Origin: Mucilaginibacter flavus | Lineage (GTDB): Bacteria; Bacteroidota; Bacteroidia; Sphingobacteriales; Sphingobacteriaceae | Assembly: GCF_030409315.1 (NCBI RefSeq) | Contig: NZ_JAUFPS010000034.1 | Location: forward strand, 14,673 to 78,672 | Direction: 5' to 3' | Length of the DNA: 64,000 nt | In this document: piece by piece, positions 26,025 through 34,896 of the stretch | How the letters are laid out: each line of letters opens with the position of its first letter | Numbering within the stretch: position 1 is the first letter of the stretch | The notes under the pieces: model-generated | Databases searched by the model: none | What the model was told of the DNA's origin: nothing | Seen by the model: only the letters and a program-made list of their open reading frames with translations | Position numbers and translations under genes: made by a program

Positions 26025-26870
26025 ATGAATATATTAGTCACCGGCTCATCCGGCAGATTGGGCTCCTGCACCGTAAATCATTTAAGGGCCTATGGGCACC
26101 GCGTTTTTGGAATAGATGTAATTGCATCAGATACTACCGATAAGCTTATCGACATTGCAAATAAGCAAGTGGTTGAGGATGTATGTAACGGCTTCCAGGC
26201 CATTATTCATACTGCGGCATTGCATGGCAAACATTACGATCTGGCGTATCCCAGGGACGCGTTTATTGATGTTAATATTAAAGGCACCCTTAACCTATTA
26301 AACGCATGTATAAAAAACCGAGTAAAACAATTTTTATACACCAGCACAACATCTATTTACGGCGATGCCATGGTTGATGACGCAAAAGCCGTTTGGGTTG
26401 ATGAACTGCTGCCCGAACAACCACGCGATATTTACGACATCACCAAACAAACCACCGAGCAACTTTGCAAGGACTTTTTTTATAAAGAAGGCCTGCAAAC
26501 TTCAGTATACCGTGTTGGCCGTTTTTTGCCCGAGGATGATAATCTTAAAATTAATCACCGGTTATACCGGGGCTTAGATGAGCGGGATGGCGCGGAGGCT
26601 TTGCGGCTTGCGCTGAACACTCATTTTGAAAACTTCGAGATCTTCAACATATCCAGCGGATCGCCGTTTGCGCCTGTCGATCTTGTGACGTTGAAGCACA
26701 ATCCCGAAGCAGCTATCCTTAAATACTATCCTGAAGCCCATGCTATTTATCAGCACAAAAACTGGGTGTTTCCAAAAAGTATAGATAGGGTTTACATATG
26801 CGATAAAGCAAAACAGCGTTTAGGATATGAGCCAAAATATACATTTGAATACCTGTTACATCAAACCTGA
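26025..26870 (+). CDS. NAD-dependent epimerase/dehydratase family protein
   Basis: 281 residues, extended short-chain dehydrogenase fold. GSSGRLGS (~7) is the dinucleotide-binding glycine motif, with ASDTTDKLID near the NAD ribose. The catalytic Tyr-x3-Lys is YDITK (~134), preceded by STTSIYGD. Usual role is epimerisation or dehydration of nucleotide sugars; the exact substrate is not visible. Last gene of the mutL run. Confidence 0.87.
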   Translation: MNILVTGSSGRLGSCTVNHLRAYGHRVFGIDVIASDTTDKLIDIANKQVVEDVCNGFQAIIHTAALHGKHYDLAYPRDAFIDVNIKGTLNLLNACIKNRVKQFLYTSTTSIYGDAMVDDAKAVWVDELLPEQPRDIYDITKQTTEQLCKDFFYKEGLQTSVYRVGRFLPEDDNLKINHRLYRGLDERDGAEALRLALNTHFENFEIFNISSGSPFAPVDLVTLKHNPEAAILKYYPEAHAIYQHKNWVFPKSIDRVYICDKAKQRLGYEPKYTFEYLLHQT

Positions 26871-26932
26871 TAGGATATGTATCAACCGTGTAATATTCCC
26901 TACGCCCGATTAGCTTAAAATCTAAAAAATCG

Positions 26933-26940
26933 TAAGTTTG
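26933..26940 (+). promoter_or_regulatory. -7 box abutting the cysS start
   Basis: TAAGTTTG, a full TAnnTTTG match, five bases (CCTTC) before the cysS ATG. No clear TTTG is present about 19 bases upstream. Confidence 0.5.
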
Positions 26941-26945
26941 CCTTC

Positions 26946-28409
26946 ATGAAACAAAATCTGTTTGTTTACAATACATTAAGCCGCAAAAAAGAAGAATTTA
27001 AGCCATTAAACGCACCGCATGTGGGCATGTACGTGTGTGGCCCAACCGTTTATAGTGATGCACACCTGGGTAATTGTCGTACCTATATTTCTTTCGATCT
27101 GATGTTTCGTTACCTCACCCACTTAGGGTATAAGGTTCGTTATGTGCGTAACATTACCGATGCCGGTCACCTTGAAGGGGATGCCGGCGATGAGGGAGAC
27201 GATAAAATAGCAAAAAAAGCAAAGCTGACCCAGGTAGAGCCTATGGAAATTGTTCAAAAATACACGGTAGGCTTCCGCGAGGTAATGAGTATTTTAAATA
27301 CTCTGCCGCCCAGCATTGAACCAACCGCCACCGGCCATATTATTGAACAGATTGAAATGGTAAAAACCATCCTCGAAAAAGGCTATGCCTATGAGGTTGA
27401 TGGTACGGTTTATTTTGATGTAGAAAAATACAACAAGACAAAAAATTACGGCATACTAAGCGGCCGTAACCTGGAAGACCTCCTAAATAATACCCGCACG
27501 CTTGGTGGCCAGGAAGAGAAGCATGGCAAGCTTGATTTTGCCCTTTGGATAAAAGCAAAACCAGAGCACCTCATGAAATGGCCATCGCCATGGGGCGTGG
27601 GCTTCCCGGGCTGGCACCTGGAATGCTCGGCCATGAGCCAGAAATACCTGGGCACCGAGTTTGACATTCACGGCGGCGGCCTTGATTTGGTACCTACACA
27701 CCATACAAACGAGATTGCGCAAAACGAAGCCTGCTGCGGTAAAAATCCGGCAAAATACTGGGTACATACCAATATGCTTACGGTAAACGGGCAAAAAATG
27801 TCAAAATCGTTAGGTAACAGCTTTTTACCGCATGAACTTTTCAGCGGCGAAAACTCTATTCTTAATAAGGGATATAGCCCAATGATGGTTCGCTTTTTTA
27901 TGCTGCAAGCGCATTACCGCAGCACACTCGATTTTGGTAACGAGGCTATGGACGCGTCTGAAAAAGGCTTTAAACGCCTCATGAACGCGTACGCGTTACT
28001 CGATGGCCTAAAAGCATCTGCCGGCACCGACATTGAAATAGCGCCGCTATTAGAGCGTTGCTACGTTGCCATGAACGATGATTTTAACAGCCCCGTATTA
28101 ATAGCCGAATTGTTTGAAGCATCGCGCATCATCAACTCGGTACATGATGGCAAAATGAAAATTGACGCCGCCAACCTTGAAGCACTAAAAAACCTCATGC
28201 ACTCCTTTGTGCGCGATGTTTTAGGCCTAAAGGACGAGCAGGCCGATAACGATGATTTACCAAAAATATTAAACCTGATAGTGACCCTCCGTAACGAAGC
28301 CAAAGCCAATAAAGACTACGCCACCAGCGACAAAATCCGCGAAGGTTTATCACAGATTGGTTTCCAGCTAAAGGATAGCAAGGAAGGTACGCTTTGGAGC
28401 AAAAATTAG
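26946..28409 (+). CDS. cysS: Cysteine-tRNA ligase
   Basis: 487 residues, class I synthetase. The HIGH-type motif is HLGN (40-43) and KMSKS lies in NGQKMSKSLGNSF. Zinc ligands are Cys31 in VCGPTVYS and later GWHLECSAM and HHTNEIAQNEA. Charges tRNA-Cys in the cytoplasm; a single essential gene. A complete -7 box (TAAGTTTG) stands five bases before the ATG, so the mRNA may be leaderless. The TAG stop is the first triplet of an AGTAGTAAG repeat that also starts at the stop of the convergent gene. Confidence 0.97.
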   Translation: MKQNLFVYNTLSRKKEEFKPLNAPHVGMYVCGPTVYSDAHLGNCRTYISFDLMFRYLTHLGYKVRYVRNITDAGHLEGDAGDEGDDKIAKKAKLTQVEPMEIVQKYTVGFREVMSILNTLPPSIEPTATGHIIEQIEMVKTILEKGYAYEVDGTVYFDVEKYNKTKNYGILSGRNLEDLLNNTRTLGGQEEKHGKLDFALWIKAKPEHLMKWPSPWGVGFPGWHLECSAMSQKYLGTEFDIHGGGLDLVPTHHTNEIAQNEACCGKNPAKYWVHTNMLTVNGQKMSKSLGNSFLPHELFSGENSILNKGYSPMMVRFFMLQAHYRSTLDFGNEAMDASEKGFKRLMNAYALLDGLKASAGTDIEIAPLLERCYVAMNDDFNSPVLIAELFEASRIINSVHDGKMKIDAANLEALKNLMHSFVRDVLGLKDEQADNDDLPKILNLIVTLRNEAKANKDYATSDKIREGLSQIGFQLKDSKEGTLWSKN

Positions 28410-28437
28410 TAGTAAGTAGTAAGTATCAAGTAGTAAG
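28407..28437 (+). repeat. Word-like repeat, stop-anchored at cysS
   Basis: Starts with the TAG stop: TAGTAGTAAG, TAGTAAG, TATCAAGTAGTAAG. Together with the inverted copy ending at 28523 it could form a 22-base-pair stem in either transcript and act as a terminator. Confidence 0.85.
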
Positions 28438-28445
28438 ACATTTTA

Positions 28446-28470
28446 TTTATTACTTGACACTTACTACTCA
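28446..28470. repeat. Inverted copy of the AGTAGTAAG repeat, middle
   Basis: Plus strand TTACTTGACACTTACTACT, a diverged complement of the cysS tail. Confidence 0.6.
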
Positions 28471-28500
28471 TGCTATCTATTTTGTCTCTCCCCCAAAAAA

Positions 28501-28523
28501 ATCTTACTACTTGATACTTACTA
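28501..28523 (-). repeat. Word-like repeat, stop-anchored at the convergent gene
   Basis: On the minus strand it starts with that gene's TAG stop and reads TAGTAAGTATCAAGTAG and on to TAAGAT. Twenty-two bases are identical to part of the cysS tail. Confidence 0.85.
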
Positions 28524-29204
28524 CTCAATACTATTATAGTAAGTAAACAGCCCGGCTAAATCCTTATCGCTTTTAAAATCAATCTTGTTGGTTTTGATAA
28601 AGGTTTGTAGTTTATCGGCCTTATCGTTAAGGGCGGCAAGTACTGTTTTTTGCGATGTCTTAAATTTTTCTATTTTACCATCTTTTATTAAGTAATAAAC
28701 GGCATCGCGCATAACAAAGCTTTTGGTAGTGGTTGCCGAATTAAATGCCTGATCGGAGTGAATCACCTTTCTGTACCGCTTAAGCAATTTAACTTTTCCA
28801 TCAGCAATTACCTGGTAAAATGAAGCAGTGGTTTGATCGTCAATACTGGCATACCCATTACTGAATACCAGGGGCACCAGGCTGGTTTCATCAACACCAA
28901 ACACGCCAAAGCTGAAACTTTTAACCGGGGTAACAAATGCAAGGGCCATGGAGTCGCGCGGGCTTTGAAACAGCAGTTCGTCCTTTACCAGATCATATTT
29001 GATTTTAGCGGTAACCGCTTTGCCGCCGGCAAGGTTAACAACACCGGGAAACCAGTTTGCGTTTAGGTACGGGCTTCCTTCCACATCAGTATAACCTTGT
29101 TGCATTACAGGCTTGCCCTGGTTATCATTTAAAATTTGCGATTGCTGTGCACGTGTTAAAATACTGCAGCAAAGCAAGGATACTATCAAAAAAGACATCT
29201 TCAT
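28521..29204 (-). CDS. Secreted protein of unknown function
   Basis: 227 residues with a signal peptide (1-19, ending TRAQ). The mature part has alternating short strands (AKIKYDLVKDELLFQ, FYQVIADGKVKLLKRYRKVI) of the kind seen in Bacteroidota periplasmic proteins with a plant-type or porin-associated fold. No catalytic motif. Convergent with cysS; its TAG stop opens a copy of the same repeat that follows the cysS stop. Confidence 0.72.
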   Translation of the reverse strand: MKMSFLIVSLLCCSILTRAQQSQILNDNQGKPVMQQGYTDVEGSPYLNANWFPGVVNLAGGKAVTAKIKYDLVKDELLFQSPRDSMALAFVTPVKSFSFGVFGVDETSLVPLVFSNGYASIDDQTTASFYQVIADGKVKLLKRYRKVIHSDQAFNSATTTKSFVMRDAVYYLIKDGKIEKFKTSQKTVLAALNDKADKLQTFIKTNKIDFKSDKDLAGLFTYYNSIE

Positions 29205-29517
29205 AACAGCGTAAATTTATTGTTCAATTGTAAAACGGCATGGTCAAACAAAACATTATACATAATATTGGGTTACGTTAATTATAGTTGCAACAGGTAA
29301 TTAAACGTATAGTTACCTTTGTAACCTAAACACCATTAAAATTAACTTGCGCTCAATTTATATGCAAACTCCACAATTAAATATCATCGTTTTCGTTTCA
29401 CAAGGTGTATGTAAAAATGTAATAGCATAAAGCTATTCATAATTTGCAGCAATTTACAATTGCATAACCTACTTAAAATTTATTACTAAATTGCCCTCCC
29501 CATTATTTAATCAAAAC
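29205..29517. other. Divergent intergenic region
   Basis: About 313 AT-rich bases between two divergent genes for secreted proteins. A possible plus-strand promoter is TTG at 29288-29290 with TACCTTTG at 29314-29321, which would give a leader of almost 200 bases. I see no repeat or RNA element in the rest. Confidence 0.5.
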
Positions 29518-30393
29518 ATGAAAAAAGTATTATTAGCCGCCACACTTATGAGCTATAGCTATTTTGCTACAGCACAAACAGCTCCGGTTAAAGTAAGTAA
29601 AGTTGTAACCGCCGAAGAGGCTTTTAATAAGTTAGTTGAACGTAAAGGCATTAAAGATGGTTTTTTATCTGTTGCCGCACCGGATGGCATTGTTTTTAAA
29701 CCCGATGCCGTTAAAATAGTTGATTTTTACTCCAACATTGATAAACAAGCCGGTAAATTAAGCTGGCAACCAAAGTTTGCCCGCATATCTGCCAACGGCG
29801 ATCTGGCCTTTACCGCCGGGCCGTATGTTTATGACAATGGCAAAGGCGATGATGAAAAAGTTTTTGGCGATTATGTGTCTATATGGCGTGCCGATGTTGA
29901 CGACAACAATAAATTAAAGTTGCTGATTGACCTGGGCATACAACATCCCGAACCGGAAGAGCAAGTGGTAACCGACTTTAAAGAGCCCGACGCCACCACA
30001 AAAACAGCACCAAGCAAAGATCCGTTTACTGCCAAAAGCGTTATTGTAAATACCGATAAAATATTTAATCACTCGCTTACCATATCGGCACTGGCCAGTT
30101 ACAAAGAGTTTTTAAGTGCCGAAGGCCGTTATTACTTCCCTGGTTTTGCGCCAATGAGTGGCCCGGATGTGATCATGAAATTCATCAACAACGAAGCCAT
30201 CAGCATTACGGCCGAAACTACCGATGCAGGCCGCTCGGTAAGTAATGACCTGGCTTATAGCTACGGGCACGCCCGCATTACAAAAGGCAATGTGGTAGGC
30301 AATTACAATTACGTACGTATTTGGGAAATTGATGCCACTTCAAAAAAATGGAATATCCTGCTGGAAGTATTTTCGGCTATTGAAAATGAGTAA
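29518..30393 (+). CDS. Secreted NTF2-like (DUF4440/SnoaL-type) protein
   Basis: 291 residues from the ATG at 29518; an upstream TTG at 29491 is in frame but precedes the signal peptide MKKVLLAATLMSYSYFATAQ. The body seems to contain two NTF2-like halves. The first ends GDYVSIWRADVDDNNKLKLLIDLG and the second GNYNYVRIWEIDATSKKWNILLEVF, both typical final strands of this fold. Probably periplasmic with a ligand-binding role. Confidence 0.78.
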   Translation: MKKVLLAATLMSYSYFATAQTAPVKVSKVVTAEEAFNKLVERKGIKDGFLSVAAPDGIVFKPDAVKIVDFYSNIDKQAGKLSWQPKFARISANGDLAFTAGPYVYDNGKGDDEKVFGDYVSIWRADVDDNNKLKLLIDLGIQHPEPEEQVVTDFKEPDATTKTAPSKDPFTAKSVIVNTDKIFNHSLTISALASYKEFLSAEGRYYFPGFAPMSGPDVIMKFINNEAISITAETTDAGRSVSNDLAYSYGHARITKGNVVGNYNYVRIWEIDATSKKWNILLEVFSAIENE

Positions 30394-30417
30394 TTAAAGC
30401 TCATTATCAAAATATTG

Positions 30418-30451
30418 AAAACAGCGATGGGGTACCCCCTATCGCTGTTTT
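30418..30451 (+). terminator. Rho-independent terminator
   Basis: AACAGCGATGGGG, short loop, then CCCCCTATCGCTGTTTTTG, 25 bases after the stop of the NTF2-like gene. Confidence 0.8.
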
Positions 30452-30490
30452 TGTTTATCCTAAAATTACCCCGCGCAAAAATATCGACAT

Positions 30491-30535
30491 AAAAAGAGCT
30501 CCCTGATTTTTCAACCAGGGAGCTCTTTATTTTTA
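30491..30535. terminator. Bidirectional terminator between the NTF2-like gene and pyk
   Basis: AAAAAGAGCTCCCTG and CAGGGAGCTCTTTATTTTT around a 10-base loop. It should serve pyk on the minus strand as well as read-through from the plus strand. Confidence 0.85.
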
Positions 30536-30554
30536 ATTTATTTAAAGCGTGTTA

Positions 30555-31991
30555 CTATTCAATAACACTTACTTTAAGCATATTGGTTTTACCTTGTTTA
30601 GTAATTGGTGTAGCGGCTGTATTAATAACCACATCGCCAGTTTTAATAAGCTCGGCAGCTTTAAGGATGTTGTTAACATCATTAATGGTATCATCGGTAC
30701 TTTCTAACTTATCGTAGTAAAAAGAACGTACACCCCAAACAAGGCTCAGCGCGTTTAACAGCTGTTTGTTTGATGTAAAGATATAAGTACTTGCTTTAGG
30801 GCGGTGGCTTGATATTTCAAACGCGGTGTAACCAGATGTGGTCATGGATACAATACCAACAGCATCTGTACTTTGTGCAAGGTGAACAGCCGATTCGCAA
30901 AGCGCGTTGCTTAAGTCGGTTACCGAAGCTGGATTAATTTGCGCTTCTTTAGCAGCATTGAACGGATAGCCCAACTCTTCAACATTGCGTACAATTTTTG
31001 CCATTGTTTCAATAACAATAACCGGAAACTCACCAACAGATGTTTCACCGCTTAGCATCACCGCGTCAGCGCCATCTAATACAGAGTTGGCAACGTCATT
31101 AACCTCGGCACGTGTTGGGCGCGGGGTAGTGATCATTGATTCAAGCATCTGGGTGGCTACAATTACCGGTTTTGAAGCCGCGCGGCATTTGCGGGCAATC
31201 ATTTTTTGTAACAAAGGCACTTCTTCTAAAGGCATTTCAACACCCAAATCGCCACGGGCAACCATTACGCCATCTGTAGCGGCAATAATTTCGTCGATGT
31301 TATCAATTGCCTCTGGTTTTTCAACCTTGGCTATTACTTTAGCAGCTTTGCCGCTTTGTTTAATAATTTCTTTTAATTCAACAATATCCTGGCCGGTACG
31401 CACAAAAGATAAACCAATCCACTCCACGTCATATTTTAACGCGAATTGCAGATTAATCAAATCCTCTTCTGTTAAACTTGGGATAGATACTTTGGTGTTT
31501 GGCAGGTTAACGCCTTTACGTGATGTTAAAATACCACCGTGTACAACCTCACAAATAACAGTATCCAGCCTGTTGGTGCTAATTACTCTTAACTGCAGTT
31601 TTCCATCATCTAATAAAATGATCTCATCTGCCTGTACATCCTGTGGGAAGGTATCGTAAGTAATGTAAATCTGCTCGTCGTTACCAATGCACTCCTGGGT
31701 AGTAATTTTAATTTGGGTACCATTCACTAAATGAATACCGCCATCTTTTACCAAACCAATACGGATTTTAGGGCCTTGTAAATCGGCCAGGATGCCAACG
31801 TTGGTGTTGTATTCGGCATTAATTTCCCTGATAATGTCAATTACGCCTTTATGATCTTCGGGGCGGCCATGCGAAAAATTAAGACGGCAAACATTAACTC
31901 CGGCTTTTATCATGGCTAATAAAACATCTTTTTTACCTGATGCCGGGCCCATTGTGGCAACAATCTTAGTACGATTATAATATAATTTCAT
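30555..31991 (-). CDS. pyk: Pyruvate kinase
   Basis: 478 residues. It makes pyruvate and ATP from phosphoenolpyruvate and ADP. KIVATMGPAS at the N-terminus, LNFSHG (~37), the B domain (~70-170), IIAKVEKPEAIDNIDEI with the catalytic Lys/Glu pair, MVARGDLGVEMP (Mg/K site) and the PK signature ATQMLESMITTPRPTRAEV are all present. The C-terminal regulatory domain is complete. No extra PEP-utiliser domain. Cytoplasmic tetramer by family. Confidence 0.97.
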   Translation of the reverse strand: MKLYYNRTKIVATMGPASGKKDVLLAMIKAGVNVCRLNFSHGRPEDHKGVIDIIREINAEYNTNVGILADLQGPKIRIGLVKDGGIHLVNGTQIKITTQECIGNDEQIYITYDTFPQDVQADEIILLDDGKLQLRVISTNRLDTVICEVVHGGILTSRKGVNLPNTKVSIPSLTEEDLINLQFALKYDVEWIGLSFVRTGQDIVELKEIIKQSGKAAKVIAKVEKPEAIDNIDEIIAATDGVMVARGDLGVEMPLEEVPLLQKMIARKCRAASKPVIVATQMLESMITTPRPTRAEVNDVANSVLDGADAVMLSGETSVGEFPVIVIETMAKIVRNVEELGYPFNAAKEAQINPASVTDLSNALCESAVHLAQSTDAVGIVSMTTSGYTAFEISSHRPKASTYIFTSNKQLLNALSLVWGVRSFYYDKLESTDDTINDVNNILKAAELIKTGDVVINTAATPITKQGKTNMLKVSVIE

Positions 31992-32058
31992 ATTGTTCTG
32001 GTTATAAAACTGGCTTGTTTCACGTTAGGTGTGATACCAACACTTTTAAAATTTTGCG

Positions 32059-32484
32059 CTAAAATAATAGATTTTCCCGTGATTTTATTTTTTTCGGATC
32101 AATCTTTACGGCGGCAACAATTTCGGGGATTTTATTTAGGGTTGATATCAGGTTATCAAGGTCGGTATCGTCAATATAATTGCGGATCATTAAAAAATAA
32201 TCGGCGCTCTTCATTTCGGGCACTAAATAGCCCTCAGAGCCTTTATTGGCAATAAAATAGAAATCTGTTTCGGTGGTTTCCCAGTTATAATAGTATTTTG
32301 AAAACAAAACAGGCTCGGCTCCGCGTAAAATATCTACAGATAAATCCTCGGTTTTAACAAAATTAAAATTCAAAAATTTATTGATATGATAACATACACG
32401 GTAATCTTTTAGGGAAGATGTTACCGCGATGAGCACAAAATCAAAATCGATCTCAAACTTTAAAAATTTCCTGTTCAAAATCAT
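32059..32484 (-). CDS. IPExxxVDY-family protein
   Basis: About 141 residues from MILNRKFLKFEIDFDFVLIAV; the open frame reaches 32580 but the family starts like this. A small Bacteroidota-specific family of unknown function, named after a C-terminal IPExxxVDY motif; here it reads IPEIVAAVKI, so the VDY part has drifted. Divergent from acpP-fabF-rnc, an arrangement I recall as common for the family. Cytoplasmic. Confidence 0.8.
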   Translation of the reverse strand: MILNRKFLKFEIDFDFVLIAVTSSLKDYRVCYHINKFLNFNFVKTEDLSVDILRGAEPVLFSKYYYNWETTETDFYFIANKGSEGYLVPEMKSADYFLMIRNYIDDTDLDNLISTLNKIPEIVAAVKIDPKKIKSRENLLF

Positions 32485-32565
32485 TACTTTTACGCCGTCA
32501 AAAATACAAATACAAACCCTTTGCCTAAAATATTTGTTATCGAAATATATTGTAAAAGTTTTAGA

Positions 32566-32596
32566 TTTGATTATTGACATAATTTATTTTTCTTTG
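32566..32596 (+). promoter_or_regulatory. Candidate promoter for acpP-fabF-rnc
   Basis: TTTG at 32566-32569, 19 bases, then TTTCTTTG at 32589-32596 (one mismatch to TAnnTTTG). Predicted leader about 30 bases. Confidence 0.5.
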
Positions 32597-32632
32597 CACT
32601 GAATTTTTATTAATCATTAAACTATAAAGACT

Positions 32633-32869
32633 ATGTCTGATATCGCTTCAAGAGTAAAAGCTATTATCGTAGAAAAACTGGGTGTTGACGAAAGTGAAGT
32701 TACACCAGAAGCGAGTTTCACCAACGATCTTGGTGCCGACTCGTTAGACACCGTGGAATTAATCATGGAGTTTGAAAAAGAATTTAACGTGGCTATTCCT
32801 GACGATCAGGCTGAAACTATCGGTACTGTAGGCCAGGCGGTTGCTTACCTTGAAAAAAACGTTAAATAA
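32633..32869 (+). CDS. acpP: Acyl carrier protein
   Basis: 78 residues, acidic four-helix protein. Ser37 in GADSLDTVE is the site of 4'-phosphopantetheine attachment. Carries growing acyl chains in fatty acid synthesis. Followed after 20 bases by fabF and then rnc, the common bacterial order. Confidence 0.98.
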   Translation: MSDIASRVKAIIVEKLGVDESEVTPEASFTNDLGADSLDTVELIMEFEKEFNVAIPDDQAETIGTVGQAVAYLEKNVK

Positions 32870-32889
32870 GACTCCCCTAACTGGATTAA

Positions 32890-34143
32890 ATGGAGTTTAA
32901 AAGAGTTGTAGTAACCGGGCTTGGAGCACTTACTCCTATTGGCAACACTGTTTCAGATTACTGGAATGGCCTGATCAATGGAGTAAGTGGCGCTGCCTTT
33001 ATCAAAAGTTTTGATACCACACATTTCAAAACTAAGTTCGCATGCGAAGTAAAAGGCTTTGATGCGGATGGTTTTTTGGGTCGTAAAGATGCCCGTAAAT
33101 TAGATCCCTTTGTACAATACGCGCTGTTTTCAACAGAAGAGGCCGTAAAAGACGCGGGTTTAGATTTTAGCAAGTTAGATACCAGTCGCATAGGCGTTAT
33201 CTGGGGATCTGGGATTGGCGGTTTGAAAACGTTTTTGGATGAAGTTACCAACTTTGCCAAAGGCGATGGTACTCCCCGCTTTAACCCTTTCTTTATCCCT
33301 AAAATGATAGCCGATATTGCCCCTGGCCATATCTCTATTAAATACGGTTTACGCGGACCAAACTTTTCAACAGTATCCGCGTGTGCTTCATCAAACAATT
33401 CACTTATAGATTCATTTAACTATATCCGTTTGGGTAAAGCTAATATGTTTATAAGCGGTGGCTCTGAAGCAATCATCAACGAAGCAGGTATTGGCGGCTT
33501 TAACGCTATGCACGCGTTATCAACCCGTAACGATGATCCATCAACGGCCTCACGCCCGTTTGATTTGGACAGGGATGGTTTTGTTGCAGGCGAAGGCGCA
33601 GGTACCATAATTTTAGAAGAGCTGGAGCATGCAAAGGCCCGTGGCGCTAAAATTTATGCCGAAATGATTGGTGGCGGTATGAGTGCCGATGCCTACCACA
33701 TGACAGCACCACATCCGGACGGACTTGGCGCGGCCCTGGTAATGCGTATGGCTTTAGAAGACGCTAACCTTACCCCTGCTGATATTGACTATGTGAATGT
33801 TCACGGAACATCAACACCAATTGGCGATCCGCAGGAGATAAAAGCAATACACGATGTTTTTGGCGATGATATTTATCGCATCAACATTAGCTCAACCAAA
33901 TCAATGACTGGTCACCTTTTAGGTGCCGCCGGCGCGGTTGAAGCTATTGCCTCTATACTTGCTTTACAGAATGGTATAATACCCCCTACTATTAACCATT
34001 TTACCGATGATCCATCTTTTGATCCTAAAGTTAATTTCACTTTCAATGCTGCGCAAAAAAGGGATATTAACATAGTTCAAAGCAACGGATTTGGTTTCGG
34101 CGGCCATAATGCTTCTGTGATATTTAAAAAATACCAAGCTTAA
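32890..34143 (+). CDS. fabF: Beta-ketoacyl-ACP synthase II
   Basis: 417 residues, thiolase fold. Catalytic Cys165 in STVSACASSNN; the His pair in NVHGTSTPIGD (~305) and TGHLLGAAGA (~342); GFGFGGHNAS at the C-terminus. Condenses malonyl-ACP with acyl-ACP to extend fatty acids. Co-transcribed with acpP upstream and rnc 10 bases downstream. Confidence 0.97.
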   Translation: MEFKRVVVTGLGALTPIGNTVSDYWNGLINGVSGAAFIKSFDTTHFKTKFACEVKGFDADGFLGRKDARKLDPFVQYALFSTEEAVKDAGLDFSKLDTSRIGVIWGSGIGGLKTFLDEVTNFAKGDGTPRFNPFFIPKMIADIAPGHISIKYGLRGPNFSTVSACASSNNSLIDSFNYIRLGKANMFISGGSEAIINEAGIGGFNAMHALSTRNDDPSTASRPFDLDRDGFVAGEGAGTIILEELEHAKARGAKIYAEMIGGGMSADAYHMTAPHPDGLGAALVMRMALEDANLTPADIDYVNVHGTSTPIGDPQEIKAIHDVFGDDIYRINISSTKSMTGHLLGAAGAVEAIASILALQNGIIPPTINHFTDDPSFDPKVNFTFNAAQKRDINIVQSNGFGFGGHNASVIFKKYQA

Positions 34144-34153
34144 TTGTGGTTTG

Positions 34154-34879
34154 ATGCCTATCAGTCGGTTTTACAAGCTTTATATATCGCCCAATAGAAA
34201 ATACGTTAAGGTTTTAAAGAATTTGCTCGGCTTCGTGCCGGGCAATTTGTCGTTATACCGGTTGGCATTTCGGCATAAATCTGTAGCCCAAAATGTAAAA
34301 AAGGGAGTCAAGAACAGTAACGAACGTCTTGAATTTTTAGGCGATGCCGTATTAGGCAGTGTTGTTGCCGAAGTATTGTTTAAACTTTATCCTTATGAGG
34401 ATGAGGGCTTTTTAACAGAGTTACGCTCAAAAATTGTGAGCCGTAACAACCTTAACCAGCTTGCCCGTAAGCTTGGTTTTGATAAACTGATTGAGTATGA
34501 TAGCCGCATGCTAAACTCCAGCAGGCAGGGATCATTACTTGGGGATGCTTTTGAAGCATTAATAGGCGCTGTTTATTTAGATAAGGGCTATGATTTTACC
34601 AAAAACTTTTTGATAAACCATATTATTAAAGCCCATATTGATATACACACGTTGGAGCAAACCGAGACCAACTTTAAAAGTAAACTCATTGAATGGTGCC
34701 AGCGCCATGGCCGTGATATTACTTTTGAATTGGTTACCAACCAGGAAGGCGAAAACGCTAAACTATTTACCGTACAAGCGCTTATTGATGGCGAAGTAAC
34801 GGGATCTGGCAAAGAGTTCAGTAAAAAGAACGCCGAGAAATTGGCCGCCGAAAAGGCCTGCGAAACATTAGGTATTTAA
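34154..34879 (+). CDS. rnc: Ribonuclease III
   Basis: 241 residues from the ATG at 34154 (a TTG at 34151 is in frame directly before it). RNase III signature NERLEFLGDAVL (~57), the second acidic pair in GDAFEALIGAVYLD, and a C-terminal double-stranded RNA-binding domain (~170-241) ending FSKKNAEKLAAEKACETL. Cleaves double-stranded RNA in rRNA and mRNA processing, relevant here because many 3' tails of this region can form long hairpins. Confidence 0.97.
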   Translation: MPISRFYKLYISPNRKYVKVLKNLLGFVPGNLSLYRLAFRHKSVAQNVKKGVKNSNERLEFLGDAVLGSVVAEVLFKLYPYEDEGFLTELRSKIVSRNNLNQLARKLGFDKLIEYDSRMLNSSRQGSLLGDAFEALIGAVYLDKGYDFTKNFLINHIIKAHIDIHTLEQTETNFKSKLIEWCQRHGRDITFELVTNQEGENAKLFTVQALIDGEVTGSGKEFSKKNAEKLAAEKACETLGI

Positions 34880-34896
34880 TAACACATCTCTTCTGT

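Noticed and set aside
30985..31659. 224-codon plus-strand frame over pyk
   Set aside because: Antisense shadow of pyruvate kinase, with a composition rich in Ser/Thr/Ile typical of shadow frames.
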